Below are positions 24,747-34,515 of a stretch of DNA of 64,000 nt, one piece after another. The notes under the pieces are model-generated. The model was not told where the DNA came from. It saw only the letters and a list, made by a program, of their open reading frames with translations, and ran no database searches. A program made the translations under genes and the position numbers. The stretch spans positions 620,001 to 684,000 of the forward strand of contig NZ_BPIG01000002.1 in assembly GCF_026003995.1 (NCBI RefSeq). Reading direction: 5' to 3'. Source of the DNA: Tepidiforma sp. (lineage in GTDB: Bacteria > Chloroflexota > Dehalococcoidia > Tepidiformales > Tepidiformaceae). Position 1 is the stretch's first letter, and every line of letters starts with the position of its first letter.

Positions 24747-26150
24747 CTACTCCCCTGCCGCCTCGGCCATCCGCCGCCGCGGCCGCTCCTGCGCCGGCCG
24801 CTCCGACGCGTTGAACAGGAACGCGCTCTTCGCCATCGGCGTCCCGAGGATCATCTTCAGGAACGTGCGCGTCACCGTGATCGCCGAGAACATGCTCACG
24901 AGTACGCCGATCGCCAGTGTCAGCGCGAACCCCTTCACCAGTGCCGCCCCGAACTGGTCGCCGAACCAGTACAGGATGACGCACGTGATCAGCGTCGACA
25001 CGTTCGAGTCGCGGATCGACAGCCACGCGCGCCGGAAGCCGATATCGATCGCCGCGTTCAGCGTTCGCCCGCGCCGCAGCTCCTCCTTCAATCGCTCGAA
25101 GATGAGCACGTTCGCATCGACCGCCATGCCGACCGAGAGCACGAACGCCGCGATGCCCGAAAGCGTCAGCGTCACCGGCACCAGCTTGAAGATCATCAGC
25201 ACGACGGACGTGTAGACGACCAGCGCCGCCGAGGCGAGCACGCCCGGGAGCCGGTAGTACAGGACCATGAAGATCATCACGGCCGCCATCCCGACGAGGC
25301 CCGCCTTCACCGATGCCAGCACCGAATCCTCGCCCAGCGTCGCGCTCACTTCGCTCGCCTGCACCGTCCGCAGCGGGATCGGCAGCGCGCCCGAGTTCAG
25401 CTGCTTCGAAAGCGTGCTCGCCGCGCTGAACGTCGGCTGCCCCGTGATCTGGCCCGCGTCCCGGATGACCGCCTGCACCTCCGCCTCGCTCAACACCTGC
25501 CCGTCCAGCATCACCACCAGCAGCCGCCGCGGATCGCCCGAGGGGTACTGCAGCGCCCGCGTCGTGATCTGCTCCATCAGCTGCGCGCCGACGCCCGTCG
25601 TCTCGAAGTTCACCGCGAACGTCGTGCCCAGCCGCGACGGATACGTGTTGTTCTTCAGGTAGGCGCCCGTCATCTGCAGCGTCTGCCCGTTCACCACGCC
25701 CGTCGCCGGTACGAGGTTGTACTGGTCGTCATAGACCATGAACTCGAGCGCCGCCGTCTTGCCGATGAGGTCCTGCGCCTCCGTCAGCGAAATGCCCGGC
25801 ACCTGCACACTCAGCCGGTTGCCGCTCGCGCGCGTGATTTCGGCCTCGCTCACGCCGAACGCGTTCACCCGCCGCTCGACCACCTGCTTCGCGCTCTCCA
25901 GCGCCCGGTCGAGGTCGCCCTGGTAGTCCGGCGGCGGGTCGGCTTCCAGCACGAGGTAGGCGCCGCCGCGCAGGTCGAGCCCCAGCCGCATCGTCTCCCG
26001 CTCCCAGTCGCCGATCTTGATGCCCCGGCCAGCAGGCCAGAAGTCGCCAGGCAGGTAGCGCGAGGGCGTGCTCGGCCAAACGACGATGACGCTGAACGTC
26101 GTCAGCGCCACCACGAACAGGAAGAGGAGAACCGTCGAAGTACTACGCAC
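24747..26150 (-). CDS. secD: Protein translocase subunit SecD
   Basis: 467 residues. TM1, then GLDLRGGAYLVLEAD (SecD D1 motif), the P1 periplasmic domain (VEQRVNAFG-like VERRVNAFGVSEAEI), then five TMs with AFVLSVGMAVDANVLIFERLKEE split across TM4. GTG start overlaps yajC by eight bases. Works with SecF in export. Confidence 0.96.
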   Translation of the reverse strand: MRSTSTVLLFLFVVALTTFSVIVVWPSTPSRYLPGDFWPAGRGIKIGDWERETMRLGLDLRGGAYLVLEADPPPDYQGDLDRALESAKQVVERRVNAFGVSEAEITRASGNRLSVQVPGISLTEAQDLIGKTAALEFMVYDDQYNLVPATGVVNGQTLQMTGAYLKNNTYPSRLGTTFAVNFETTGVGAQLMEQITTRALQYPSGDPRRLLVVMLDGQVLSEAEVQAVIRDAGQITGQPTFSAASTLSKQLNSGALPIPLRTVQASEVSATLGEDSVLASVKAGLVGMAAVMIFMVLYYRLPGVLASAALVVYTSVVLMIFKLVPVTLTLSGIAAFVLSVGMAVDANVLIFERLKEELRRGRTLNAAIDIGFRRAWLSIRDSNVSTLITCVILYWFGDQFGAALVKGFALTLAIGVLVSMFSAITVTRTFLKMILGTPMAKSAFLFNASERPAQERPRRRMAEAAGE

Positions 26151-26487
26151 CCGAGTGTGTCACCTCGCCCTTCGGCCCCTCGGCCGCGGGCTGCGATTCG
26201 TTCGTCTCCAGCGTGCTCAGCCGCCGCGCAATCGCGTCCGTCACCGCCCGCACCCGGACGCCCGGCGCAATCTCGAGGATGATCTCCGTCGGGCCCGCCG
26301 CCGGCACCACCACGTCCTTCACCTCGCCGATGAGCCCGCCCGTCGTGATGACTTCATCTCCGATCTTCAGCTGCTGGACCGCCTTCCGCTGCTCCTTCTT
26401 CTCCTTCAGCACCGGTTGCAGCAGGATGAAGTAGAAGGCAGCAACCGCCAGCCCGGTGTAGAAAATCACGCTCCACATTGCGGCCAT
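26143..26487 (-). CDS. yajC: Sec translocon accessory protein YajC
   Basis: 114 residues: a single TM (IFYTGLAVAAFYFILLQP) then the basic KEKKEQRKAVQQLKIGDEVITTGGLIGEV signature in two stretches. GGAG sits upstream of the ATG. First gene of yajC-secD-secF, itself behind the HD-domain gene. Confidence 0.94.
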   Translation of the reverse strand: MAAMWSVIFYTGLAVAAFYFILLQPVLKEKKEQRKAVQQLKIGDEVITTGGLIGEVKDVVVPAAGPTEIILEIAPGVRVRAVTDAIARRLSTLETNESQPAAEGPKGEVTHSGA

Positions 26488-26521
26488 GGTGGAAACTCCT
26501 CCCGGGCAGCCCCGGCCCTCG

Positions 26522-27403
26522 CTAGTCGGTCGCTCCGGGGCGCCCCAGCACGTCCCGCGCCAGTGCGAGAGCCTCCTCCCGCGTCCGGACGTGCCCCTCG
26601 AGCTGGGCGTGGCGAACCGATGTTAGGACAGCCCCAAGCAAGCGTCCACCGGAAAGGCCGAGCTCGGTAATGAGGTCATCACCCGTCACGAGCGGCGCCG
26701 GCCCGTCGTCCTCCGACGCCGCCCACGCCCGCGCCAGCACGTAGTTCACGAACCCGCAATGCCGCCGGAAGTGCTCCCGTGTATACCGCGGCCCTTGCGT
26801 CGCCCAGCCGTCGGCGAGGTTCACCACCATCAGCGCCAGCACCTCCCCGTCGAGGTCCCGCACGAACCGCCGCACCGCCCGGTCCGTCGCCGGCCAGTTC
26901 CGCACCAGCTCCTGCGGCCGCAGGTGGTAGCGGATGAGCTTCGTGACGAGCCCTGCCGCCTCCTCGCCCAGCCCCAGCCCCGTCAGCCGCTCCGCCATCA
27001 GGTCGGCCCCCGCCGGCCCGTGCCGCGGAAACCGCAGCCGCCCCTCGACCAACGTCGCCGTCGCCGGCTTCGCGACGTCGTGCAGCAGCGCGCCCAGCCG
27101 CACCAGCGCCGCGATCGGCTCGCCGCCCACCTCCCGCCCCAGCCAGCGGTCGAAATCCACCCAGCCGATCGCCTCCCGGAACGCCCGGCCAGCGGCGCCG
27201 TCCGCGAACACCGCGTCGACCGCGTCCACCGCCGCCAGGCTGTGCCCGAGCACGTCGTACGCGTGCAGCTCGGGCTGCGCGAACCCCCGTCCCGCCTCCA
27301 GTTCCGGGAGCGCCGCCGTCAGCCGCCCCGCGGCATCCAGCGCCCGCAGCTGCGCGCCCGCGTCGTCCGCCAGCAGCGCCTCCCGCAGCCCGGCCCAGTC
27401 CAT
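26522..27403 (-). CDS. HD-domain protein (tRNA nucleotidyltransferase-like C-terminal part)
   Basis: 293 residues. HD metal motif LLHDVAKP, with downstream RFPRHGPAGADLMAERL and KLIRYHLRP, as in the HD part of poly(A)polymerase/CCA-adding enzymes. The nucleotidyltransferase head domain is absent. Could be a phosphohydrolase on RNA ends or nucleotides. A TAGGCT box (27411-27416) lies seven bases before the ATG; the sec genes follow 34 bases downstream. Confidence 0.75.
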   Translation of the reverse strand: MDWAGLREALLADDAGAQLRALDAAGRLTAALPELEAGRGFAQPELHAYDVLGHSLAAVDAVDAVFADGAAGRAFREAIGWVDFDRWLGREVGGEPIAALVRLGALLHDVAKPATATLVEGRLRFPRHGPAGADLMAERLTGLGLGEEAAGLVTKLIRYHLRPQELVRNWPATDRAVRRFVRDLDGEVLALMVVNLADGWATQGPRYTREHFRRHCGFVNYVLARAWAASEDDGPAPLVTGDDLITELGLSGGRLLGAVLTSVRHAQLEGHVRTREEALALARDVLGRPGATD

Positions 27404-27410
27404 GCCCCCA

Positions 27411-27416
27411 AGCCTA
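27411..27416 (-). promoter_or_regulatory. -10 box TAGGCT, leaderless
   Basis: TAGGCT on the minus strand, seven bases before the HD gene ATG; may drive yajC-secDF too. Confidence 0.5.
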
Positions 27417-27467
27417 CGCCACCGGCGCGCCGCCCGCCGTCGGCTCGCCCGCCCGCCGCGCCGCCCC

Positions 27468-27473
27468 TACCAT
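27468..27473 (+). promoter_or_regulatory. -10 box TACCAT, leaderless
   Basis: TACCAT six bases before the GTG of the MFS gene at 27480. Confidence 0.5.
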
Positions 27474-27479
27474 GCTCAC

Positions 27480-28709
27480 GTGAACGGAAACGTCAGCCCG
27501 GCGCCCTTCCGCATCCGCTCCCTCACCGTTTCCGTCTACCTGCCCACCTTCCTCTTCGCCGTCGGGCAGGGCGCCGTCATCCCCGTCATGCCGCTCTACG
27601 CCATCGAAATCGGCGCCTCGCCCGCCTTCGCCGGCTTCCTCGTTGCCCTCCGCGGCATCGGCACCATGGCCTTCGATATCCCCGCCGGCATCATGGTCTC
27701 CCGCATCGGCGAACGCCGGACCATGCTCATCGCCACCGCCGTCCTCTTCCTCGTCGCGATCGGCATCGCGCTCGCGCCCCATCCCCTCGTCCTCGCCCCA
27801 CTCGTCTTCGTCATGGGCTGCACCTGGGCCATCTGGATGCTCGCCCGCCTCTCCTACGCGACCGATGTCTCGCCGCTCGACCAGCGCGGCCGCGTCCTCT
27901 CCCTCATCGGCGGCTCGAACCGCATCGGCAACTTCGCCGGGCCGTTCCTCGGCGCCGCGCTCGCCGCCGTCATCGGCACCGACGCCGCGTTCTACCTCCA
28001 GGCGCTCCTCGCCCTCGCCGCCGCGCTGCTCATCTTCGCCATCGTCCGCGAAACGGGCGCCGAAACCGCGCCCGCCCATGCCTCCCACCCCGTCCTCGGC
28101 GTCCTCCGCGACCACGCCGGCATCTTCGCGACCGCCGGCCTCGCCTCCCTCGCCATCCAGGTTCTCCGCTCCAGCCGCCAGGCCGTCATCCCGCTCTGGG
28201 GCGACCGCATCGGCCTCGATGCCGCCCAGGTCTCGGTCATCTTCGGCCTCTCCTCGGCGCTCGATATGACGCTCTTCTACCCCGTCGGCATCGTCATGGA
28301 CCGCTGGGGCCGGAAGTTCGCCGGTGTCCCCTGCCTCCTCTTCATGGCCCTCGGCATGCTCCTCGTGCCGCTCTCCGGCTCCTACCTCACGCTCCTCCTC
28401 GCCAGCCTCCTCGTTTCGTTCGGCAACGGCCTCGGCAGCGGCATCAACATGACCCTCGGCTCCGATTTCTCGCCTGCGGCCGGCCGCGGCGAATTCCTCG
28501 GCGCCTGGCGCCTCGTCACCGACCTCGGCACCGCCGGCGGGCCCCTCCTCGTCAGCGCCATCATCGGCCTCGGCTCGCTCGCCGCTGCGTCGGTCGTCAC
28601 CGGCGGCATCGGGCTCGCCGGCGCGGCCGTCCTCGCCTTCCTCGTGCCCGAACCGCTCCGCCGCCACCGCGCCGCCGCCCCGGCGCCCGGCCCCGCCCCC
28701 GGCGCCTGA
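27480..28709 (+). CDS. Major facilitator superfamily transporter
   Basis: 409 residues, GTG start. Twelve hydrophobic segments; MFS loop 2-3 motif is GIMVSRIGERRTML and the repeated loop 8-9 motif is GIVMDRWGRKFAG. Resembles drug/sugar efflux MFS proteins, but no substrate motif is visible. Its stop is 3 bases from the convergent CaiB stop. Confidence 0.88.
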   Translation: MNGNVSPAPFRIRSLTVSVYLPTFLFAVGQGAVIPVMPLYAIEIGASPAFAGFLVALRGIGTMAFDIPAGIMVSRIGERRTMLIATAVLFLVAIGIALAPHPLVLAPLVFVMGCTWAIWMLARLSYATDVSPLDQRGRVLSLIGGSNRIGNFAGPFLGAALAAVIGTDAAFYLQALLALAAALLIFAIVRETGAETAPAHASHPVLGVLRDHAGIFATAGLASLAIQVLRSSRQAVIPLWGDRIGLDAAQVSVIFGLSSALDMTLFYPVGIVMDRWGRKFAGVPCLLFMALGMLLVPLSGSYLTLLLASLLVSFGNGLGSGINMTLGSDFSPAAGRGEFLGAWRLVTDLGTAGGPLLVSAIIGLGSLAAASVVTGGIGLAGAAVLAFLVPEPLRRHRAAAPAPGPAPGA

Positions 28710-28712
28710 GCG

Positions 28713-29912
28713 CTACAGGATCGCCCCCGCCTCCTTCAGCTCCGCAATCCGCTCCCAGTCGAACCCCAGTTCCAGCAGCACCTCCTCCGTGTGCTGGCCG
28801 AGCTCCGGCGCCCAGCCCCGCGGCTCCGCCGGCGTACCGAAGAAGTCCGCCGGCGTGTTCACCTGCTCCACTGGCCCGTCCGGCGACTCCAGCTCCACGA
28901 ACGCCCCCGCAGCCCGGACCACCGGGTCCTGCACCACCTCCGCCACGCCCAGGATCGGCGCCCACCAGACGTCGTTCGCGTCGAAAATCGGCCCCCACTC
29001 CGCCAGCGTCTTCGTCGCGAAGATGCGGTCCAGCACCTCGACCAGCGCGGGCGCGTTGTCCCGCCGCCCCGGGATATCCGCGAACCGCGGGTCCTCTGCC
29101 AGCTCGGGCGGATTCCCCAGGGCCCGCAGCAGGTCCGGCCAGTGGCGGTCGCCCTGCAGCAGCAGCAGATAGAACCACCGTCCCTCGGCATCGCGGTACG
29201 GGTTGATGAGCGGATTCGGCGCGTGCCGCCGGTCGTGCGGCGGCGTCGGCGGCAATTTCGCCCGCAGCTGTGTGTTCGTATCCCACCCCATCATGTACAC
29301 CCCGATGCGCGTCAGCGAGACGCTCACCCGCTGCCCCTTCCCCGTCCGCGTCCGCGCGAAGAGCGCCGCAGCCACTGCCCCCGCCGCGTTCGCCCCCGTC
29401 ATGTGGTCGCCCATCCCGCCCCGCTGCAGCGGCGGCTCCGCCCCGGCCGGCGTCAGCCCGGCCACGACCCCCGCCCGCGACCAGAACGCGCCAACGTCGT
29501 ACGCGGCCCGGTTCGCCTCCGGCGAATCCGGCCCGTACCCCGTCACCTGGCAGTAGATGAGGCCCGGGTTCCGCGCCGCCAGCCGCTCGTAGTCCATCCC
29601 CAGCCGCGCCAGCGCCCGCGGACGCATGTTCGTCACGAACACGTCCGCCCGGTCGATGAGCGCCTCCGCGATGGCGCGCCCCTCCGCCGTTTCGAGGTTC
29701 ACCGCCACGCTCCGCTTGCCCCGGTTGTCCAGCTCGAACGGCGGATTCATCGCCGCGCCGAACGCCGCCCCCAGCCCCCGGAAGGGGTCGCCCTCCGGCG
29801 GTTCGAGCTTCACGACGTCCGCCCCCCAGTCCGCCAGGATCGCCGCGCACGACGGTCCCGCCACCCAGACCCCCATCTCCACGACCCGGATGCCTTCCAG
29901 CGGACCTGCCAT
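28713..29912 (-). CDS. CaiB/BaiF-family CoA-transferase
   Basis: 399 residues. Family III CoA-transferase signatures: PLEGIRVVEMGVWVAGP, ADVVKLEPPEGDP, and the catalytic Asp in GGMGDHMTGANA. Moves CoA between carboxylic acids; acceptor unknown, and no acyl-CoA genes are adjacent. Leader of ~40 bases with a TATGAT -10 and GGGAGG site precedes the ATG. Confidence 0.9.
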   Translation of the reverse strand: MAGPLEGIRVVEMGVWVAGPSCAAILADWGADVVKLEPPEGDPFRGLGAAFGAAMNPPFELDNRGKRSVAVNLETAEGRAIAEALIDRADVFVTNMRPRALARLGMDYERLAARNPGLIYCQVTGYGPDSPEANRAAYDVGAFWSRAGVVAGLTPAGAEPPLQRGGMGDHMTGANAAGAVAAALFARTRTGKGQRVSVSLTRIGVYMMGWDTNTQLRAKLPPTPPHDRRHAPNPLINPYRDAEGRWFYLLLLQGDRHWPDLLRALGNPPELAEDPRFADIPGRRDNAPALVEVLDRIFATKTLAEWGPIFDANDVWWAPILGVAEVVQDPVVRAAGAFVELESPDGPVEQVNTPADFFGTPAEPRGWAPELGQHTEEVLLELGFDWERIAELKEAGAIL

Positions 29913-30017
29913 CGCGCGCTCCCTCCCTGCGCAGTTTCGCGGGGCGCATCATACCAGCCGGCACCCTTCGCGCCCCGGGCCGCTGGCCTCGCCCGCGCCG
30001 TTCCGTTCGAACGGCCG

Positions 30018-30746
30018 CTAGAGCAGCGCGTTCGCCAGCGCCGCGCACGCGCTCGCCAGCAAGATGGCGAACACCAGCAGCCGGAACCGCCGCTCGTCGA
30101 ACCGACGGAAGAGCCGGTTCCCCGCCAGCCGGCCGACCTGGCTCGCCGGGAACGCCGCCGCCGCCAGCGCGGCCGCCCGCCCCGTCAGCGCCCCGGAGGC
30201 GAGCAGCATCGCCACCGCCCCGCCGGAGGTCGCGAGGAAGTACACCGTCGTCGTCCCCCGGAACGCCAGCGGCCCGAGCCGCCGCCCCTGCAGATAGAGC
30301 ACCACCGGCGGCCCCGACATGCTCGTCGACGTATTCAGAATCCCGCTCGCGAACCCCGTCCCGAAATCCCACCCCGGGCCCCGGCCCCGCAGCTGCCAGC
30401 CCCGTGCCAGCACCCCCGTGAACGCCAGCACGCACACGGCGATGCCCGCCTGCAGCGCCCGCGGCTCCGCCGCCAGCAGCACTGCCAGCCCGAGCGGCAT
30501 CCCCGCGTAGCACCCCGCGATCATCCGCGCCGTCATCCCCCGCTCGGCCGCCCGCCCCACCGACCGCAGCTGCGTCAGGTTCACCGCCGTCCCGAGCAGG
30601 TTCGCCAGCGCCACCGTCTCCTTCGGTCCCACCACCATCGCGAGGAACGGCACGATGAAGAGCGAAAATCCGAACCCCGAAAGCGCCTGGATGAGCGACG
30701 CCACCGCTGCCAGCGCCATCACGATGCCCACCGTCGCCGGGTCCAT
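30018..30746 (-). CDS. TauE/SafE-family membrane permease
   Basis: 242 residues, about eight TM segments. Repeated TauE/SafE features: GFGFSLFIVPFLAMVVGPKETVALAN and the second-half TSTSMSGPPVVLYL. Members export sulfite, sulfoacetate or similar anions. No sulfur genes nearby, so the substrate is open. Confidence 0.85.
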   Translation of the reverse strand: MDPATVGIVMALAAVASLIQALSGFGFSLFIVPFLAMVVGPKETVALANLLGTAVNLTQLRSVGRAAERGMTARMIAGCYAGMPLGLAVLLAAEPRALQAGIAVCVLAFTGVLARGWQLRGRGPGWDFGTGFASGILNTSTSMSGPPVVLYLQGRRLGPLAFRGTTTVYFLATSGGAVAMLLASGALTGRAAALAAAAFPASQVGRLAGNRLFRRFDERRFRLLVFAILLASACAALANALL

Positions 30747-30803
30747 CGCCCCCTTATCGCACGCCCGGCCCCTTCGGCCAACGCGCAGCGCGCCCCGCCG
30801 CGC

Positions 30804-30809
30804 TACCCT
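30804..30809 (+). promoter_or_regulatory. -10 box TACCCT, leaderless
   Basis: TACCCT six bases before the ATG at 30816. Confidence 0.5.
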
Positions 30810-30815
30810 ACGCGC

Positions 30816-31512
30816 ATGGAAGTTGCCAACGAACTCATGGTCCGCGGCATCGTCGTCGGCGTGTTCCAGGAGAACTGCTGGGTCATCGGGAACCGCCGCA
30901 CCGGCGAAGCCATCTGCATCGACCCCGGCGACGAGCCCGAGGAGATCCTCGCACTCGCCCGCGACATGGGCGTCACCATCAAGTACATCGCCAATTCCCA
31001 CGCCCACGTCGACCACGTCATGGGCGTTGCCGGCGTCCACGCCGCCACCGGCGCCAAATTCCTCCTCCACCAGGCCGACCTCGACCTCCTCCGCCACGGC
31101 TGGAAGTCCATCGCCGCCCGTTTCGGCATCCCCATCGAAAAAGGCCCGCCCGACCCCGACGCCTTCGTCGCCCACGGCGACATCGTCGAGGTCGCCGGCC
31201 TCCGCCTCCACACCATCGCCACCCCCCGGCCACACCCCCGGCTCCGTCTCCTACTACGCCGAAGAAGGCATGCTCTTCAGCGGCGACACCCTCTTCCGCG
31301 GCTCCATCGGCCGCACCGACCTCCCCGGCGGCAACTTCGAACAGGAGATGCGCTCCATCTGCGAGCGCCTCCTCGTCCTGCCCGAGGACACCATCGTCCT
31401 CCCCGGCCACATGCAGGAAACCACCATCGCCTTCGAAAAGCAGCACAACCCCTTCGTCCTCGAATGGCTCCGCCGCGGCCAGGACCCGGCCGCCAGCTGG
31501 CTCCGGCAGTAG
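30816..31512 (+). CDS. Glyoxalase II-like metallo-beta-lactamase hydrolase, frameshifted
   Basis: About 231 residues after deleting one C from the run 31222-31227, which restores IATPGHTPGSVSYYAEE. Metal ligands: NSHAHVDHVMG, PGHTPGS, LFSGDTLFRGSIGRTDL and LPGHM. This pattern is typical of small hydroxyacylglutathione-hydrolase-like proteins of the YcbL type. Likely thioester hydrolysis. A second MBL protein follows four bases later. Confidence 0.87.
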
Positions 31513-31516
31513 CCCC

Positions 31517-32911
31517 GTGCCCTCCGCCTCCATCGCCTTCCACGGCGGCGCCGGCACCGTCACCGGCTCGCGCTTCCTCGTCTCCGCCGGCAGCGACGCC
31601 GTCCTCGTCGATTGCGGCCTCTTCCAGGGCCTGAAGGAGCTCCGCCTCCAAAACTGGCAGGGGCCCGGCTTCAACCCCCAGGTCCCCCGCGCGATCGTCC
31701 TCACCCACGCCCACATCGACCACACCGGCTACCTTCCCCGCCTCGTCCGCCTCGGCTACCGCGGCCCCGTCTACACCACGCCCGCCACCGCCGAGATGAC
31801 CCGCATCCTCCTCCTCGACGCCGCCGAAATCCAGGAGGAAGACGCCGCCTTCGCCAACCGGAAGGGCTTCAGCAAGCACCACCCCGCCCTCCCCCTCTAC
31901 ACCGTCAAGGACGCCTTCCGCGCCCTCGAATACCTCCGCACCCGGCCCTACGGCGAACGCTTCGACGCCGGCACCTTCCGCGTCACCTTCCGCAACGCCG
32001 GCCACATCCTTGGCTCCTCCTTCGTCCAGCTCGAGGTCCCCCTCGCCGACGACCGCGCCCACCGCATCATCTTCAGCGGCGACCTCGGCCGCTACCGCCA
32101 GCCCCTCCACACCGACCCCGTCCCCCTGCCCGCCTGCGACACCCTCGTCCTCGAATCCACCTACGGCGACCGCGCCCACAGCCACGACCCGATCGTCAGC
32201 CAGCTCCGCGACGAGCTCCTCCCCACCCTCGAACGCGGCGGCACCGTCCTCATCCCGGCCTTCGCCGTCGCCCGCGCCCAGCTCGTCACCCACCACCTCC
32301 GCGTCGCCATCGAAACCGGGCGCTTCCCCGATGTCCCCATCCACATCGACTCCCCGATGGCGAACGACGTCACCAGCCTCTACTCGCGCTACCTCGAAAG
32401 CGAATACCTCGACCGCGATATCCCCCACACAGCGCCCGGCGCCCTCTTCCCCCGCAACGTCCGCTTCCACCGGACCATCGAGGACTCGAAGAAGCTCAAC
32501 AACCTCCCCGGGCCGCGCATCATCATCGCCGCCAGCGGCATGCTCACCGGCGGCCGCGTCCTCCACCATCTCCAGCGCCTCGCCCCCGACCCGCGCAACC
32601 TCATCTGCCTCGTCGGCTACCAGGCCGCCGGCACCCGCGGCCGCGCCCTGCTCGAAGGCGCACCCACCGTCCGCGTCTTCGGCATCGACGTCGAAGTCCG
32701 CGCCCGCGTCACCTGCCTCCACGGCCTCTCCGCCCACGCCGACCGCGACGAACTCCTCCGCTGGGTCGAATCCGCACCCGCGCCGCCGAAGCGCATCTTC
32801 CTCGTCCACGGCGAACCGCCCGCCGCCGAGGCCCTCGCCGAAGCGCTCCGCGCCCGGGTTCCCTCCGAGATTCGCATCCCCGCCCTCGGCGAGGCCTTCC
32901 CGCTCGAGTGA
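31517..32911 (+). CDS. MBL-fold/beta-CASP ribonuclease-like protein
   Basis: 464 residues, GTG start. MBL core [21 protein letters not shown] and FSGDLGR; beta-CASP insert with ESTYGDRAH (motif region), FAVARAQ, HIDSPMA and GMLTGG; C-terminal Zn-dependent [12 protein letters not shown]. Family members cleave RNA (CPSF73-like or RNase J relatives). No KH domains. Ends four bases from the convergent dcd stop. Confidence 0.88.
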   Translation: MPSASIAFHGGAGTVTGSRFLVSAGSDAVLVDCGLFQGLKELRLQNWQGPGFNPQVPRAIVLTHAHIDHTGYLPRLVRLGYRGPVYTTPATAEMTRILLLDAAEIQEEDAAFANRKGFSKHHPALPLYTVKDAFRALEYLRTRPYGERFDAGTFRVTFRNAGHILGSSFVQLEVPLADDRAHRIIFSGDLGRYRQPLHTDPVPLPACDTLVLESTYGDRAHSHDPIVSQLRDELLPTLERGGTVLIPAFAVARAQLVTHHLRVAIETGRFPDVPIHIDSPMANDVTSLYSRYLESEYLDRDIPHTAPGALFPRNVRFHRTIEDSKKLNNLPGPRIIIAASGMLTGGRVLHHLQRLAPDPRNLICLVGYQAAGTRGRALLEGAPTVRVFGIDVEVRARVTCLHGLSAHADRDELLRWVESAPAPPKRIFLVHGEPPAAEALAEALRARVPSEIRIPALGEAFPLE

Positions 32912-32915
32912 GGGC

Positions 32916-33487
32916 CTACCGCTCCCGGAAATTCAGGTAGTACTTGCTCGGCGTCGGCCCTTCCTGCCCCTGGTACTTGCTCCCCCGCCTCCTTCGAGCC
33001 GTACGGGTGCTCCGCCGGCTCCGTCAGCCGCAGGAACGAAATCTGCGACACCTTCATCCCCGGGTAGAGCGCGATCGGCAGGTTCGCCACGTTCGAAAGC
33101 TCCAGCGTCAGCGCCCCGTTCCAGCCCGGGTCCACGTACCCCGCCGTCGAATGCACCAGCAGCCCCCAGCCGCCCCAGCGACGACTTCCCCTCCAGCCGC
33201 CCCACGATGAAGTCCGGCAGCCGCACCCGCTCCAGCGTCACCGCCAGCGCGAACTCGCCGGGGTGGAGGATGAACGGCTGCTCCGCCGTCGCCTCCACCA
33301 GCTCCGTCAGGTCCGGGTACTCCTGCTTCACATCGATGAACGGCACTCGCGAGTTCCGGAACACCCGGAACAGGTGCCCCAGCCGCAGGTCCACGCTCGC
33401 CGGCTGAATCGCATCCGCGCCCAGCGGGTCGATTTCGATGTTCCCCGCCTCCAGTTCGCGCCGAATCGTTCGATCGCTCAGGACCAT
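32916..33487 (-). CDS. dcd: dCTP deaminase, two frameshifts
   Basis: About 189 residues when two extra bases are removed (C runs 33163-33167 and 32982-32986). N-terminal [20 protein letters not shown], active-site region [32 protein letters not shown], and the C-terminal [19 protein letters not shown] typical of bifunctional or archaeal-type Dcd. Makes dUTP from dCTP for dTMP synthesis. A TAGACT box at 33517-33522 overlaps the upstream ppx-like stop. Confidence 0.88.
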
Positions 33488-33519
33488 CGCCCTGCACCCC
33501 GGCTGGATTTCGCCCCAGT

Positions 33520-34513
33520 CTAGGCCCCAGCCGCCTTCCGTTCCTCCTCGCCGCCGCCCCGGCCCTCACCCGCGCGGTCCTGCCACCACGTCTCGCCCTC
33601 CAGCGCGCTCGCCAGCAGCATGCCCTCGCGCACCCCTTCCGGCAGCACCGTGCACCGCTCCAGCCCGTAGTGCCGCAGCACCGCCGCCAGGATCAGCACC
33701 CCGGGCGCGAGCAGCGCCACGCGCCGCGGGTCCTGCTTCCGCCGCCGCCCCAGCTTCTCCGCCGGCTTCCGCAGCAGTTCGCCGCTCAGCCGCTCCATCT
33801 CCCCCATCGTCAGCGCCGCCGGCTTCCGGTTCCGCGTCTTTCGCTCGAGCCGCACGAGGTGGTGCGCTGTCCCGCCCGTTGCCCACGCTTTCGCCGGCCG
33901 GCCCGGCGGCGCCGCCGCCAGCGCCATCCCCGCCGCCGCCGCGCCGAGCGCCCACGTCAGCGGCCCCGGCGGGTCGCCCGGCATCGCCGCCCGCAGCGCT
34001 GCCGCCCCCGCCCCCAGCGACGCCGCGGCCCACACCTCCCGCCCCGACGTCAGCGACAGTTCCGTCGAAGCCCCGCCCGAATCGACCACCAGCTGCTCCC
34101 CCCCGTTCGTCCAGCCGCGCCCGCACCCCGAGGACGCCGAGCTGCGCCTCCCGCACGCCGGAGAGCAGCCGGATCGGTTCGCCCACCCGCTGCGCCAGCT
34201 CGGCCAGCACCTCCCCGCCGTTCGCCGCCCGCCGGCTCGCCTCCGTCGCCCCGATGACGAGGTGACCCGCCTCCCGCCGCGCCTTCGCCGCGAACCGCGT
34301 GACCACCGCCTCCAGGCCGCGCAGGTCGCGCGGGTCGATCCGCCCGTACCGCGCCACCTCCAGCCCGAGTTCGAGCAGCACCGAATGCGACTCCAGCGTC
34401 TCCACCGCCGGCCCGCCGCCCGGCCCCGGCACCAGCCGCCCGATGACCAGGTGCACCGTGTCCGAGCCGATGTCGATGACCGCCCGCCGCTCCTGCCGCC
34501 CGCCGCCGGCCAT
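33520..34513 (-). CDS. Ppx/GppA-family phosphatase, frameshifted
   Basis: About 330 residues after removing one C from the run 34098-34104, giving RLDERGEQLVVDSGGAST. ASKHA fold: VIDIGSDTVHLVIGRL at the N-terminus, VARYGRIDPRDL, ATEASRRAANG, and VVDSGGASTEL. The family hydrolyses polyphosphate or pppGpp. Lies 2 bases after the aquaporin stop. Confidence 0.82.
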
Positions 34514-34515
34514 CG